DNA of 64,000 nt, taken from Symbiodinium natans (taxonomy: Eukaryota > Sar > Dinophyceae > Suessiales > Symbiodiniaceae). Where the stretch lies: contig CAJNDS010002202.1 of the NCBI GenBank assembly GCA_905221605.1, positions 647,001-711,000 of the forward strand. The letters are read 5' to 3'. A model generated the notes under the pieces. That model was given only the letters and a program-made list of their open reading frames with translations. It was not told where the DNA came from and did not search any database. Below are positions 33,501-38,405 of the stretch, piece after piece. The translations under genes were made by a program, and so were the position numbers. The stretch's first letter is position 1. Each line of letters begins with the position of its first letter.

Positions 33501-35514
33501 ACAAAGTATATAGATAAATATAAGTATATATATATATATGTATACTGGGGGTTTAGGGTTTAGGGCTACTAGACAACCCACAACTTTCAGTTGAGGTTTA
33601 GACTTCAGGTATTCGACCCAAGGATCCCCTAAACCCTAAACCCTAAACCCTAAACCCTAAACCCCAAACCCCAAACCCTAAACCCTCTGTGTTTGTGTGT
33701 GTGTCGCCCTTTGTGATCATAGCCACCTCCACATCGGAGCAGCCTCTCCTAGAATGCCGAGCGACCGTGAAGACCGAGTGGAGCGGCACGTCATCCTCAC
33801 CTGGGGCCCCGAGCTTTTGCCAAACAGCTTCGGAAAGGTTGAGGATTGAGAGCCCTAAACCCTAAACCCCTAACCCCTAAACCCTAAACCCTAAACCCTA
33901 GGATGGAGGTTTTAGGGGCTTGAAAACTTTAGTCGGCCACTCCCTACGTCAGGCTGTTGGGGAAGAGGGGGGGGGGGGGTGTGTTGAGGTTGCACCGCCT
34001 GCCCAAAAAGGCTTGAATGAGGTTTAGGCAGAGGCCTCGAATCTTCTCGGGTCGCAGACACAAGCTCAAACCCAGAGCCCTCAACGGTTTAGGGTTTGGC
34101 TTTTAGGGTTCAGGGTTCAGGCTTTGGGGTTCTAAGCCCCAAAGCCGAACATTTCCATACCTTGAGCCAACACATAATGGACATTCATTGGGCTTACATC
34201 CGCGCGGGTTCTTGCTAATAAATCCTTTGTTTTGGTTTAGTGCTTCTTATAGGCAACCTTTCTCCTGCACCCCCGAAGTGCACGTACTAACAGACGTTCG
34301 GCAAAATGGCGGGTACACAGGCAAATATTCTGAGAAAAATCATATACTTTACAGGTCGGGGTGGGGGTTTTAGTTTTTTGGAATAGGGTTTAGGGCTTAG
34401 GGCTTAGGTTTAGGGAACAAGCCTAGACCGTACTACTAGAATCCCTATGAAGCCCAAGACCAAGTGAGTCTTCTTCAAACAAGGATATACCTCTCAAACA
34501 CATGGCAGGTCGTTCTTGTATGAGCTGAACCCTGAACCCTAACCCTCTTGAAGATGTCTAATTCCACACCCCCAACCCTAAACCCCAAAGCCTAAACCCT
34601 AAACCCTAAACCCTAAACCCTAAACCCTAAACCCTAAACCCTAAACCAGCTTAAGAGGTATCCCTGAGCTTGGGATCCCGGCCAGGCTCCACGATGAACT
34701 TCTCAACCGACTCCATCAATGCTCGGTATTCGGCTGACGGGTGCGTGATCCAATACCTGGCACTAGGGTTTAGGGTTTAGGGTTTAGGGTTTAGGGTTCC
34801 TTTCAATCACATTCTTCTTGTCAATGTTTACCGCACGCATAAATAAGATCTGTGTTGGCATGCGAAGACTATATTGCTATTATATACGCGGACATACGAA
34901 AAGCAGTACGCTTTTAGAGCCCGCGAACGCAGTGAACCAAATGCTGAAACAAGACTAGGATGGACACGGCATGAGTCCGCAGGGGGAGATCGCGAGCCCC
35001 AGATCAGAAAAAAGCGCCAAAACACCCTAGACCCTTATCCCTAATTTGGTGGCTCAGTGACCGATCGTCTAGTCAGGGTACCCTCTTTGAGATTGGTTTC
35101 ATTAAAAAGGGAAATGTGAACCCAAAAAAGGGGGAAAGTGCAAGACCCGAAACCCTGAACCCTAGACCCAATCCCTAAACCACCCTAAACCCTAAACCCT
35201 AAACCCCGAAACCCGGCTATGAAGGTGAACCGAAAGGATACCACTGGGTGTCCAAGGGGTTTAGGGTTTAGGGTCTAGGGTCTAGGGTTTTGGGTTTAGG
35301 GTTGGGATTCTTGGCGATGGCGGGGGATGAACGGAATTGTTGTTTGGGTCTGGGGTTGTGGGTTTCAGGTTCTCTGGACGAAGCTTAGTTTAGTGTTTGG
35401 GGCTTTGGGTTAAGTGCCCAGCGCCAACCCTACAACGAACTTGCGGAGATGCTCGAAGGGATTGTTGTTGACGGCCGCCACATTCCAGCTGACGGCACGT
35501 ATCCGCACACCATC
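9431..35514 (-). CDS. EEP-like protein gene, 19 exons recognised (partial)
   Basis: Gene-level entry for the exons listed separately. Order, strand and reading phase agree across most joins. The clearest is 35453/34756: exon 1 ends ...CCC TTC GA and exon 2 starts G TAT TGG, giving NNNPFEYWITHPS. Others give IGKKRLASMPDRVTNTI and TYKDADALFLQEA. A WN motif near the start and a LQE motif in the middle are hallmarks of endonuclease/exonuclease/phosphatase domains; the late motifs (a GDxN-like and an SDH motif) were not found, so the 3' end is missing or unrecognised. About 1.06 kb of exon spreads over 26 kb. Inferred donors are about 6 GT, 9 GC and 3 GA; acceptors are mostly AG followed by G, although I used that rule to choose sites. 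The first coding exon was not identified. Introns are telomeric repeat, MITEs and the copia element. Function beyond EEP-like is unknown. Confidence 0.6.
9748..9887. mobile_element. MITE family 4 copy without a telomeric insert
   Basis: CTTGGAGATTCAGGTTCATG...GATGAACCTCCAAG; TA on the left, TC on the right. A CCCTAAA array (9892-9947) follows. Confidence 0.65.
9957..10021 (-). other. Exon-like island between EEP-like exons 18 and 19
   Basis: TTTTCAG| then LKRSESLAQRFLRSCARDAR (or RSSAVNPWHNDF), then |GTTGTG. Exons 18 and 19 join in phase without it, so it may be optional or unrelated. Confidence 0.25.
10041..10216. mobile_element. MITE family 1 copy interrupted by MITE family 2
   Basis: Outer sequence GTCCCTAATAGGGATT...GACTGTTAGTA and GAGGGAACATCC is split by the element at 10091-10200. 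Confidence 0.7.
10091..10200. mobile_element. MITE family 2, nested copy
   Basis: 110 bp with perfect ends CCCTAAGGGTCCATGTACC...GGTACATGGACCCTTAGGG and a TAA duplication at 10088-10090 and 10201-10203. Confidence 0.82.
10746..10905. repeat. Short copy of the ACTGGGCAAGGTCGCC repeat plus a 31-bp duplication
   Basis: Three units of the 21-bp repeat (10781-10838) preceded by about 35 bp homologous to 48832-48870; then a 31-bp unit (AGGCCCCACCCTGGGCTGGC) in tandem. Confidence 0.8.
10974..11044 (-). CDS. EEP-like gene, exon 18
   Basis: Acceptor CCCTAAG|A, made by a variant telomeric unit. Encodes LRRDIFSSPEEVATGPRMME; phase-0 donor GTAATC. Its start is uncertain by a few bases. Confidence 0.45.
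11048..11386 (+). repeat. Two TTTAGGG arrays
   Basis: Variant-rich 11048-11213 and uniform 11319-11386. Between and after lies unique sequence; 11388-11475 is open on the minus strand (DDIDKDRESPSKS) but unassigned. Confidence 0.88.
11793..11836. repeat. Two poly-G runs
   Basis: Poly-G separated by about 14 bp; then a 28-bp segment (CTACTATTTGGGGTCTATTT) repeated at 12388. 11870-12570 is mostly decayed repeat with no assigned gene. Confidence 0.85.
12576..12668 (-). repeat. CCCTAAA array with periodic CTCTAAA variants
   Basis: The variant CTCTAAA recurs every few units, suggesting a higher-order repeat copied as a block. Confidence 0.9.
12705..12739 (-). CDS. EEP-like gene, exon 17
   Basis: Acceptor CGCAAG|G. 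Encodes EYTASHHIVVP; GC donor GCGCCAAC leaves AG. The exon between this and 10974-11044 was not found. Confidence 0.48.
12847..12930. mobile_element. MITE family 1, short copy
   Basis: TTGGGATGTTCAGTCCTTAA...GACTGATAGTATAAGGGG; palindromic centre CCTATTATA-type. Confidence 0.65.
13122..13211. mobile_element. MITE family 3, 90 bp, TA duplication
   Basis: CCCAAAGGCTCC...GGAGCCTTTGGG with TA on both sides. The same 90-bp length occurs at 16650-16739; a right half recurs at 13333-13374. Confidence 0.8.
13215..13326. repeat. SINE-like repeat, copy 1
   Basis: Begins CTTGGCTGCACTTAGCAGGG, ends GTTACAGTAAAGCACCACAG. No inverted ends. Related copies at 13383, 21891, 43174 and 61274. Confidence 0.7.
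13383..13494. repeat. SINE-like repeat, copy 2
   Basis: Second copy in a local duplication that also carries half of MITE family 3. Confidence 0.7.
13561..13597 (-). CDS. EEP-like gene, exon 16
   Basis: Acceptor GCCCAG|A. Encodes SSAFKAGSELL; a phase-0 GC donor (GCGCTGC) joins EYTASHHIVVP. Read through, it stops at TAA 13519-13521. Confidence 0.45.
13613..13745 (+). repeat. Variant TTTAGGG array
   Basis: Units with an extra T and GGGG variants in a repeating order. 13746-14345 is unique and mostly unassigned. Confidence 0.88.
14346..14380 (-). CDS. EEP-like gene, exon 15 (LQE motif)
   Basis: Acceptor GAAGAG|G. Encodes DADALFLQEAL. The Gln-Glu pair in a hydrophobic-LQE context is the metal-binding Glu motif of EEP nucleases and phosphatases. 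GC donor GCTTTTGG leaves GG, in phase with 13597. Confidence 0.56.
15364..15405 (-). CDS. EEP-like gene, exon 14
   Basis: Acceptor GGCAAG|A. Fourteen codons, KSSLIKDILMGTYK. A phase-0 GA donor (GACGCTTT) joins DADALFLQEA of the next exon. Confidence 0.48.
15421..15550 (+). repeat. Array with a homogeneous TTAAGGG block
   Basis: About nine successive GGGTTAA units (15463-15530) between normal TTTAGGG units. 14400-15300 is unique with no assigned gene. Confidence 0.9.
16650..16739. mobile_element. MITE family 3, second 90-bp copy
   Basis: CCCAAAGGCTCC...GGAGCCTTTGGG, TA on both sides; inserted in CCCTAAA sequence. Confidence 0.8.
16794..16858 (-). CDS. EEP-like gene, exon 13
   Basis: Acceptor TCCAAG|G. 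Encodes LMQQKGGANWEVLRRETLSQ plus Glu; phase-0 donor GTTTGGG, one base off the repeat unit. The + strand has an equally open reading (RLAAKDFPVGTPF), so strand rests on gene context. Confidence 0.48.
16889..16975 (+). repeat. TTTAGGG array on the acceptor side of EEP-like exon 13
   Basis: As read on the minus strand this is the CCCTAAA 3' end of an intron. Confidence 0.9.
17324..17364 (-). CDS. EEP-like gene, exon 12
   Basis: Acceptor CCGCAG|G. Encodes LILQGAFDAILIR; a GC donor (GCCTGGC) gives DAILIRG-LMQQ with the next exon. A GT donor lies 14 bases on. Confidence 0.48.
17394..17440 (+). repeat. TTTAGGG array on the acceptor side of EEP-like exon 12
   Basis: Seven units, about 30 bp from the exon. 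Confidence 0.9.
18039..18087 (-). CDS. EEP-like gene, exon 11
   Basis: Acceptor GCCGAG|G. Encodes EEEEAASIPLQFLTL (the first Glu pair spans GTGAGGAG). Donor GTGTGCTG. The start could be one AG further in. Confidence 0.52.
18461..18563. mobile_element. MITE family 5 copy
   Basis: TAGGCCAGTAACCATCTT...AAAGATGGGTGAAGGGCACC then ACTAGCCTA. 18190-18460 before it is AT-rich unique sequence. Confidence 0.55.
18658..18803. mobile_element. MITE family 4 copy with a telomeric insert
   Basis: CTTGGAGGTCCATGGTAC...GTACCATGAACCTCCAAG with TA on both sides. Its middle (about 18724-18776) is degenerate CCCTAAA sequence, absent from the copy at 9748. Confidence 0.75.
18966..19018 (-). CDS. EEP-like gene, exon 10
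   Basis: Acceptor GCCGAG|G. Encodes KVHSLLQKIRKAKYPAI. A GC donor (GCGCCTCG) gives KAKYPAIS-EEEE across the join; a second GC 17 bases on is possible. The upstream intron contains the longest uniform array of the window. Confidence 0.52.
19059..19317 (-). repeat. Longest uniform CCCTAAA array (about 259 bp)
   Basis: About 37 units with a few variants. It fills much of the intron between EEP-like exons 9 and 10. Confidence 0.95.
19518..19609 (-). CDS. EEP-like gene, exon 9
   Basis: Acceptor GTAGAG|G. Encodes VWFSKWIDFFFHTDVEV and 13 more residues. The donor is GG|GTTTAGGG: the telomeric repeat supplies the GT. It leaves two bases, in phase with exon 10. Confidence 0.55.
19700..19746 (+). repeat. 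Poly-T followed by poly-G
   Basis: T-rich run then about 25 G; the reverse complement of the C-run/A-run order at 7588. 19750-20580 is unique and decayed repeat with no gene seen. Confidence 0.9.
20540..20660 (-). repeat. CCCTAAA array at the donor of EEP-like exon 8
   Basis: Mixed CCCCTAAA and CCCTAAA units running up to the GC donor of exon 8. Confidence 0.9.
20668..20713 (-). CDS. EEP-like gene, exon 8
   Basis: Acceptor TGCCAG|G. Encodes PTVINCFPEELGSMQ; GC donor GCCAGAG, after which the intron goes straight into TTTAGGG (minus reading). First exon downstream of the copia insertion. Confidence 0.55.
21255..21590 (-). repeat. Two CCCTAAA arrays and a poly-G run
   Basis: 21255-21354 and 21490-21590, with about 27 G at 21451-21478. 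20760-21250 is decayed repeat. Confidence 0.9.
21891..21981. repeat. SINE-like repeat, copy 3
   Basis: Slightly shorter copy: TTGGCTGCACTTAGCAGGGC to GCAAAGCACCACAGAG. Confidence 0.7.
22144..22242 (-). other. Exon-like island beside the copia insertion
   Basis: TTTGCAG|G then VPERKYRHEKPDLKILLERK, ending at TGA 22144-22146: 32 codons. It lies in the same EEP-like intron as the copia element, about 95 bp from its left LTR. The + strand is open for about 95 codons without an ATG but is Leu/Phe-rich, as expected of an antisense of Lys/Glu codons. Confidence 0.33.
22333..22336. repeat. Target-site duplication, left copy (TATG)
   Basis: TATG directly abuts the left LTR and recurs at 30081-30084. 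If the LTR is taken to start one base later, the duplication is TATGT, the 5 bp usual for copia integrases. Confidence 0.75.
22337..22484 (-). repeat. 3' LTR of the copia element
   Basis: This 148-bp copy is identical to the one at 29933-30080. On the minus strand it begins TGTGAAATCAG and ends CGCTGTCA. The ORF stop is only 24 bp away. The polypurine tract next to it is weak (a short GGGAG run). Confidence 0.93.
22509..29762 (-). CDS. Copia gag-pol polyprotein
   Basis: A single ORF of 2,417 codons from the ATG at 29762, which has an AAG ATG C context; an upstream in-frame GTG at 29768 is not a likely eukaryotic start. Residues 1-330 are gag-like with an acidic stretch near 205-265. A CCHC knuckle has Cys336 and Cys349 as its ends. 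The protease motif is LVDTAA (Asp422; DTAA instead of the usual DSG/DTG). Integrase has H1166, H1171, C1200, C1203 and D1230, D1290, E1325. Reverse transcriptase has D1957 and the IDD pair D2050-2051. RNase H residues are D2210, E2263, D2323, D2372. The stretch at 27085-27740 (about residues 675-893) looks out of frame: a different minus frame there gives coiled-coil-like protein, so two compensating 1-nt indels are likely. The core enzyme motifs are all present. Confidence 0.92.
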   Translation of the reverse strand: MPSTSEGQSSGDPGGYVYRDRDPPPSWNGSTPEVSFKTWLRDLELWEATTDIPKEKRAIKLVQALTGPAREAVSSLTLAELQHADGYKTVMKVLNDNFKPYVETALPRAMEGVFYGQARGAKESIPDYLVRASHALAELKAEGVDLPAKAAGYLLFRQANLDKELESRVVTWLAGDYTKDVVIANLRRLDRINSSSSGSKAMLWTETEEGEGQEVYYENHEHYGEPEFYLEAEDEEDENYVYLEDGELDAVYEEGDVMEALASYQHVRQQLKEQQKGRQYYQPNLGKKGGKKLFNKDGKNTGKQSSKSFGKGGSAWKGSPTSRRVHIEQLKLRTRCRACGEVGHWSKECRHRAGPSLTTSSSSSGPGASRGSFYWAGRMDAGSGGANTFLSFGQFLNDRPGESMAGELFVGVTTQGCHGLVDTAAQEGLVGRPALLRLLDLLRPLGLKGCWTDKATQARGIGGAAKTVGVCEVPIGLGGVPGVLELTVVAEDVPLLLPVSLLRALGSVIDLSKDKITFSKVNGECNMTTLPSGHAAVDVLDFGPEGWVMPSACAGRRMESDFRTGQVFGSRPKTTRSPKTLKSEAYASFASPAAAAGAAAESMAASAESRQPAKARRPKLAGFVGQTLLAAGLGILANRGVTVALSSRARVAAAAQPYGYHFASDLDYKFGYQQGPDLQELPGRREARTVGFGERRADSRDWPLCSPSSAAQRRRQWTHELVPLQPVQGSMETQPTSGDREPVEGEDPQPGGERSETTREANGPEAPGGDGKPDAAAGGRARQERRAADYAGLARGRVPGVREGGGERDRNGGSPVRDGPDYREPGAGNGLRVQESSALRAGDPTSSEHAALARNQERLGASRGHDEASGGHGEPVLRAHDDPTNPSGAAAGRNVNVGQNIRSWDGTRVLQSATPNMVRRWMAKPLPFLDDFVVVSKNGVLQRMDRQDVEGLHSLEDEEVYVVVKEPELYLEHQSDETKIDKAKSDQILDYLVGASAGVDAMTIDLKGVNQNAVWKDIESQGPKVIYMNKVASEQSSLACRIARHQWRKGRGFVISALGPLSSGLKNLKEATSEGTASYLLYRKKYQITNFKDAVKYAMAKGKPPRAEGAIMDYNLECFPGEVAEQDIFDELDLRPMDTVDERPEDSVVPVGEPTRQEKEAVMKLHRNLGHPSLADLVRTLKVSRTPDRIWRWAKDSFRCPTCAASRTPKAHRPAMVPRSYAPNTVVAIDLLQMPNWDASGQNWYLNMICLGTSFQMVEKLRSKEPVSVWAAFTRTWGRFLGMPQILLLDQGREFLGEFRDRCAELGVLLHVIGARAPHQNGRCERHGGLFKQMMEKAKWQNPPCSEDDLRLLTREVEAAKNRLFNRSGFSPAQRMLGQTARTNGELMSDDAIDPALVNHGEEVERVLAARRAAQKAFVETNLSEAAKHALRARNRVHRTFQPGEIVYIWRSWKDKGVLKPNWVGPGVVLMPEGANCYVNVLGRLWKVCNEHVREATSEEVRGVEAVHEVFQDLKERFKKSSSRLIEDHTGDPLPPGVSRGAIVREAGEDEVSAEGLHRGLPRVRIDEPETPVVPIPIPPEELPDPAQLPETPVPEVPAEPARQASAPEPEAEIEVPELPVPEAPGREERLRAAVDSAVQSQRLDGVPPRAPSRLAEAESSAGYEPVRPPPRRQQEPGNPYSPVGQDEFEEGPTPVPPRRQSEVQRDTWELKPALGVLRRHHVRWRSAMCTPWETTRLPVKLEDLTGERKTMAKMKDGSVQEVEDDWKSLKPQRDLKAKWKGFTDFYVTKKALRNLKHVTSKEVPNFDVETTEAYTFMVLNAETFVMKKVATDEVSEADIPEEEWPAWRLQDAEEWSKIESSGAMKVLSVEESRRVLKELESQGKLNRVIGSRMVRRLKPGEQIGETPSKKSRFCVRGDMDPDALDLERYSPTVTTQNLQVVLQLAASMKLRGSCGDLKAAFTQSDPLLRPGGKLYVRQPKGGLPNMDPEQIIEVVAGVYGLMDGPIHWRQTLKSYIVKDLNYKQSRLDPTIFVKYLEGTVEGIIVIEIDDLLCFGNRDHEVQLAKLRERFKFGKFKQLMQLLDGTTFNGRRIRQLSDYTVCIDMGKFVSERMAPVSLEKGRRAHPEADATEEEKNKFRGAVGSLAWAAKECRPDAAAGASIMASKSSTLKIKDILELNQCINKVRAWPDLTLRYFPIECEDLRWGVVTDASFTNYSDGSTQGALGVIAFHKDMLQGHEATCSLVWWKSGKLRRKVNSTLAAETQSLNKGLGDLLWAKAIWNDLIQEKFSLEVFKENAKAQADLVLQSAKADHTLKDSLTVVDAKSLYDNLRKEGSLAQDKYTALDLAIARERMDGVGAEVRWVEHQAMIVDALTKIQGNAEALKKLLEKGTYQLVAETERLEERAERRDAGTVKHR
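29919..29930 (-). other. Primer-binding site of the copia element
   Basis: Two bases inside the 5' LTR the minus strand reads TGGCAGCGGAGC. TGG pairs with a tRNA CCA tail. The rest resembles the acceptor stem of eukaryotic initiator tRNA-Met (CTCTGCT-A-CCA) with two differences: a T-to-C change in the stem and the discriminator base. The primer identity is inferred. Confidence 0.55.
29933..30080 (-). repeat. 5' LTR of the copia element
   Basis: Identical to the left copy over all 148 bp. It should hold the element's promoter and the start of its RNA, but I see no clear TATA box. At 148 bp it is short for a plant copia LTR. Confidence 0.93.
30081..30084. repeat. Target-site duplication, right copy (TATG)
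   Basis: Matches 22333-22336; the next base, T, may belong to the duplication. Confidence 0.75.
30321..30420 (-). repeat. CCCTAAA array
   Basis: Fourteen units just right of the copia element, in the same intron. 30421-30885 is unique with no assigned gene. Confidence 0.95.
30890..30956 (-). CDS. EEP-like gene, exon 7
   Basis: Acceptor TTCGAG|G. Encodes LASMPDRVTNTI and 11 more residues. GC donor GCGTACG, or GT one base on (GTACGTTT). The following intron is about 10.2 kb and contains the whole copia element. Confidence 0.56.
31638..31691 (-). CDS. EEP-like gene, exon 6
   Basis: Acceptor GCCGAG|G. Encodes RRIVSQFLRDATIGKK. A GC donor (GCAGCTC) leaves one base, completing an Arg codon with exon 7 to give IGKKRLASMPDR. 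A poly-G run and a TTTAGGG array precede the exon on the acceptor side. Confidence 0.56.
31706..31829 (+). repeat. Poly-G then TTTAGGG array
   Basis: Fourteen G followed by about 16 units; acceptor side of EEP-like exon 6. Confidence 0.92.
32129..32375 (-). repeat. CCCTAAA arrays with variants
   Basis: Uniform 32129-32193, degenerate 32277-32375, leading into the donor side of EEP-like exon 5. Confidence 0.9.
32390..32441 (-). CDS. EEP-like gene, exon 5
   Basis: Acceptor TTTGAG|G. Encodes VDAVEKLWPEYRF and a few more residues, then GT donor GTGCGTAG. It ends in phase 1, which fits the start of exon 6. Confidence 0.5.
32786..32878 (+). repeat. Purine-rich tract (GAAA/GAAC)
   Basis: About 90 bp almost free of pyrimidines. 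Read as minus it is a long pyrimidine tract; its ORF is an artefact. Confidence 0.85.
32993..33101. mobile_element. MITE family 2, second copy
   Basis: CCCTAAGGGTCCATGTACC...GTACATGGACCCTAAGGG; centre differs from the nested copy. Confidence 0.75.
33178..33334 (-). repeat. CCCTAAA array at the donor of EEP-like exon 4
   Basis: About 21 units, the 5' part of the exon 4-5 intron when read as minus. Confidence 0.94.
33341..33397 (-). CDS. EEP-like gene, exon 4
   Basis: Acceptor CCCAG|GAG. Nineteen codons, ESMFQTLTSQMRAAGLEQA. Donor is GA (GAGGGTAGGG) in phase 0, or a GT four bases on. The next intron begins at once with a long TTTAGGG array (minus reading). Confidence 0.52.
33766..33795 (-). 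CDS. EEP-like gene, exon 3 (30 nt)
   Basis: Encodes DDVPLHSVFT exactly in phase 0 between AG|GAT and a GT donor (GTCGCTCG). Very short, and chosen because it joins exon 4 as VFTESMF. The surrounding open stretch 33684-33854 could be a longer exon instead. Confidence 0.4.
34569..34646 (-). repeat. CCCTAAA array at the donor side of EEP-like exon 2
   Basis: Ten units about 15 bp from the exon; TTTAGGG at 34767-34797 lies on the other side. Confidence 0.93.
34663..34756 (-). CDS. EEP-like gene, exon 2
   Basis: Acceptor TGCCAG|G. It encodes YWITHPSAEYRALMESVEKF and runs on to a proposed GA donor (GATACC). An in-frame TAA follows if it is read through. The join to exon 1 restores a motif I recall from dinoflagellate proteins of this type. 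CCCTAAA lies on one side and TTTAGGG on the other. Confidence 0.62.
35453..35514 (-). CDS. EEP-like gene, exon 1 of those recognised
   Basis: Sixty-two nt after acceptor GCAAG|G, ending at a GC donor (GCATCTCC). It encodes SWNVAAVNNNPF; the WN motif is typical of the first strand of EEP domains. It ends two bases into a Glu codon completed by the next exon. The + strand is also open here, but that reading matches nothing I know. Confidence 0.62.
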
Positions 35515-36253
35515 CTTGCTACCCCGCCAGCGATGTTTTCAGGTTTGGAACTCCAAATTTCGGGGTTTAGGACAGGCGCCTATGAGCTTCATGACCAATA
35601 CCCACAAGGGCCTAGATGCCCTTGATCTGATGTCCGGTGACCCTCCATCCCATCATCATCCCTCACGCAGGAACCAGATGAATAATGAGGGCTATGTGGA
35701 AACAAACTTCTATGTGGCTAGGACCAGGAATTTCCACCTAAAGGGTGCTGAAGTATGGGCCCTTGGGCTATGTACGGCTTGCAATATTTCAGGGCCCGTG
35801 TCTTTGAAGTCTGAATTCTCTCGGCTCGTGCCCATCTGGAGACTTGCAATGAAGAGAGAAAATCTACGAGCCCTAAACCGAAATGACAAGACCTCTAGAT
35901 TACAAAGCTCAGGGATCCCTAAAGAATAGAGAGAAGCAACATCACATCATTGCAACGCCCCAAAACCCTAAACCCCAAACCCCAAACCCTAAACCCTAAA
36001 CCGGGATGCCTAGCTCTCCCTAAACGACACCCAACACGTACCTTAAACCCTAATCCTTACAGACCCTAAAGCAAGAATACCCTTATAGCAATAGCCTACA
36101 CACAGTTGCGAAAACCATGGGTTCCTAAACCCTAAACCCTAAACCCTATAAACCCTTGGGGAACTTTAAGGGCCGGGTGTGACCTTAGAACCTTATCCCC
36201 CCCGCCCCACCCCGTAAACCTTACAGCCGCACTTGTATCGCTGGCTTCCCTAG

Positions 36254-36347
36254 GGTTTAGGGTTTAGGGTTTAGGGTTTAGGGTTTAGGCTTTAGGGTTT
36301 AGGGTTTAGGCTTTAGGGTTTAGGGTTGGGTTTAGGGTTTAGGGTTC
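36254..36347 (+). repeat. TTTAGGG array
   Basis: About 13 units with CTTTAGGG variants. 35545-36250 is unique; its + strand ORF is not supported. Confidence 0.9.
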
Positions 36348-36468
36348 AGGGGTTTCAAGGTTCAGGGTTTAGGTTCTTCGGGCTTTAGGGGCCCAAGGCT
36401 TCGGGCGCAGCAAAAAAAAACCCTAAACCCTCAAAACCCTCAAAACCCTCAAAACCCTAAACAAAAGC

Positions 36469-36542
36469 CTTGCATCAAAGCATCTGTGCTGGGACCTCCT
36501 GAGAAGGCTGCCTGGTTGCAAAGGGCGCTGGTTTGGCCTTGT
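36469..36542. other. Exon-like island, strand undecided
   Basis: Minus: CACAAG|G, about 23 codons, |GCTTTTGTTTAGGG. +: TCAAAG|, SVLGPPEKAAWLQRALVWPC, |GTAGGG. Upstream of EEP-like exon 1; could hold its N-terminus if minus. Confidence 0.28.
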
Positions 36543-36977
36543 GTAGGGTTTCGGGGGTTGGGGTCTAGGGTTTAGGGTTTAGCTTGGCCAGAGCGTTTCG
36601 GGAATGAATGTGCCAGAATGCCTTGCTTACGCACAGACATGGTGGTCACGGCGTTTAGTGCTCCCGGGCTTGCAACAAGGGTCCGTAAGGCTCCAGGAAT
36701 ACCGGGTTAGGCAAACTCGAAAAGCCTAATTAAACTGAAAACGGTAGCTAAACCCTAAACCCTAAACTGGCCCATTGGAGTAGGTGCGCCTCAGTGGAGA
36801 GCACCGCCGCGGATCCATCCGGTGAGAGGGTTTAGGGTTTAGGGTTTAGGGTTTAGGGTTTAGGGTTTAGGGTTTCGGGTTTCGGGTTTAGGGTTGGCCC
36901 GGAGGTGGTCTTGCAAGCGCCGGGATACCTCAGCCTCCATGGCGGACGCGGAGTTAGGTCCGGAGAAATGTAGCTCT

Positions 36978-37086
36978 CCCAAGATCTTCCAAAACCGCTT
37001 AACTAAGGAATTATACCCTAAATTTATACTAAGCTTATTATGAAATTGGGTACATTCCTTAACTAAGGGGTTTTGGAAGATCTGGG
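36978..37086. mobile_element. 109-bp inverted-repeat element
   Basis: CCCAAGATCTTCCAAAACC...GGTTTTGGAAGATCTGGG with TTAACTAAGGAA arms; a strong hairpin. Single copy in the window. Confidence 0.75.
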
Positions 37087-37894
37087 TTGGAGCCTGTCGA
37101 ACGGAACTTCGGCTGTCAAGACATGAAGTCTGGCAGCGATAGGTCGCCGAGGGCCCGGATCGCAACCCGGACTTCTCCCTGCTTTGGAGTAGACCCTGGC
37201 AAAAGAAGTATACACTTTTTCGGTAGAAGTAGCGATAATCGGAACCCAGAACCAAAGAAAGGTATCAAAGTATAGTACTCCAAAACCCAGTTTCTTCACC
37301 TCCGGACCGCAAGACTTCCCTGCTACCCTGGCCCTTCAGACTTAGTAAGTAGGGCTAGTATAAGGTGGATTCTGGGATACCAGGTAGACTTACTAAGCCA
37401 CAACGGCTAAACCCTATATAAGCCCTAAACCCTAAACCCTAAACCCTAAACCCGTTTACATGCGAGGGCCAGGCTGGCTGTAGGGTTTCGGTGCACACAA
37501 TTAATTGTCACTAGAACAGCCGCACAGAATCCCGAAAGAGTCCATGAAACATAGCAGAGGGAGCCTCACAAAAGAACAAGGGGGCTTAGGGTTTAGCATC
37601 CCACTCCCTACATGCCCAATGCCCTACTTTGAGGTTTAGGGTTTAGGGCGGTTTAGGGTGTCAAGTTCAGGGTTTAGAGTTTCAGGGTTCAGGGTTCAGG
37701 GTTCAGGGTTTAGGGTTTAGGGTTTAGGGTTTTCACCCCAAACCTCAGTTGACAACAAGACTGAAACAAAACCAAACAGGCCTAAGGAAGCCCAAAACAC
37801 CCTTCAGAAAGCCCCCTGAAGGCCTAAAGCCACCGAAAAAACAACCTCTCCTTCACACACATCGTAGAACCCTGAACCTGTCGCGGCATCTATC

Positions 37895-38405
37895 CAACAT
37901 TTCGCGGGGCATTGTGAAAAACGTTCACGGGCATTATTGGAATTTTCGCGGGCATTTGTCCAAAACTTCTCAGGCATTTCTCCCGATACTTGGCGGGCAT
38001 TATGCAAAACATCGCAGGCCGTATCCAATTCCTCATAGGCATTACCGAAATCCTCGTGGGCATTCATGCAAAACCTTGGCGTGCGTTCGCCAAAATGTTC
38101 GCAAACACTATCCAAATTTCGCTGGCAGTATCCAAACTTCGCGGGCATTATCCAAATCTCCGTGGGCATTGTGCAAATCTTCGCGGGCACGATCCAAATT
38201 TCCTGGCCATTCTCCGTTTTCGCATGCATTCATCCCAAAAAAATCCGCAGTGTCCAAAAACCCACGCACACTTATCCAGATCTTCGCGGGCATTTTCCAA
38301 ATCTTCGCGGGCGCTCGTCCATTAATCCCAATTGTTGCGTGCATTCTATTCAAACTTTTGCGGGCATTCTCCAAAGCTTCGCACGCATTATTCAGATTCT
38401 GGACG
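37895..38405 (+). repeat. Degenerate 21-bp tandem repeat, about 23 units
   Basis: Consensus near TCGCGGGCATTATCCAAAT(CT). As 21 is divisible by 3, all frames on both strands stay open and give heptapeptide repeats (such as FAGIIQI); I do not count these as genes. Confidence 0.85.

Noticed and set aside
35414..35929. A 171-codon + strand ORF
   Set aside because: It overlaps EEP-like exon 1 in antisense, shows no motif, and the minus reading joins the next exon in phase.
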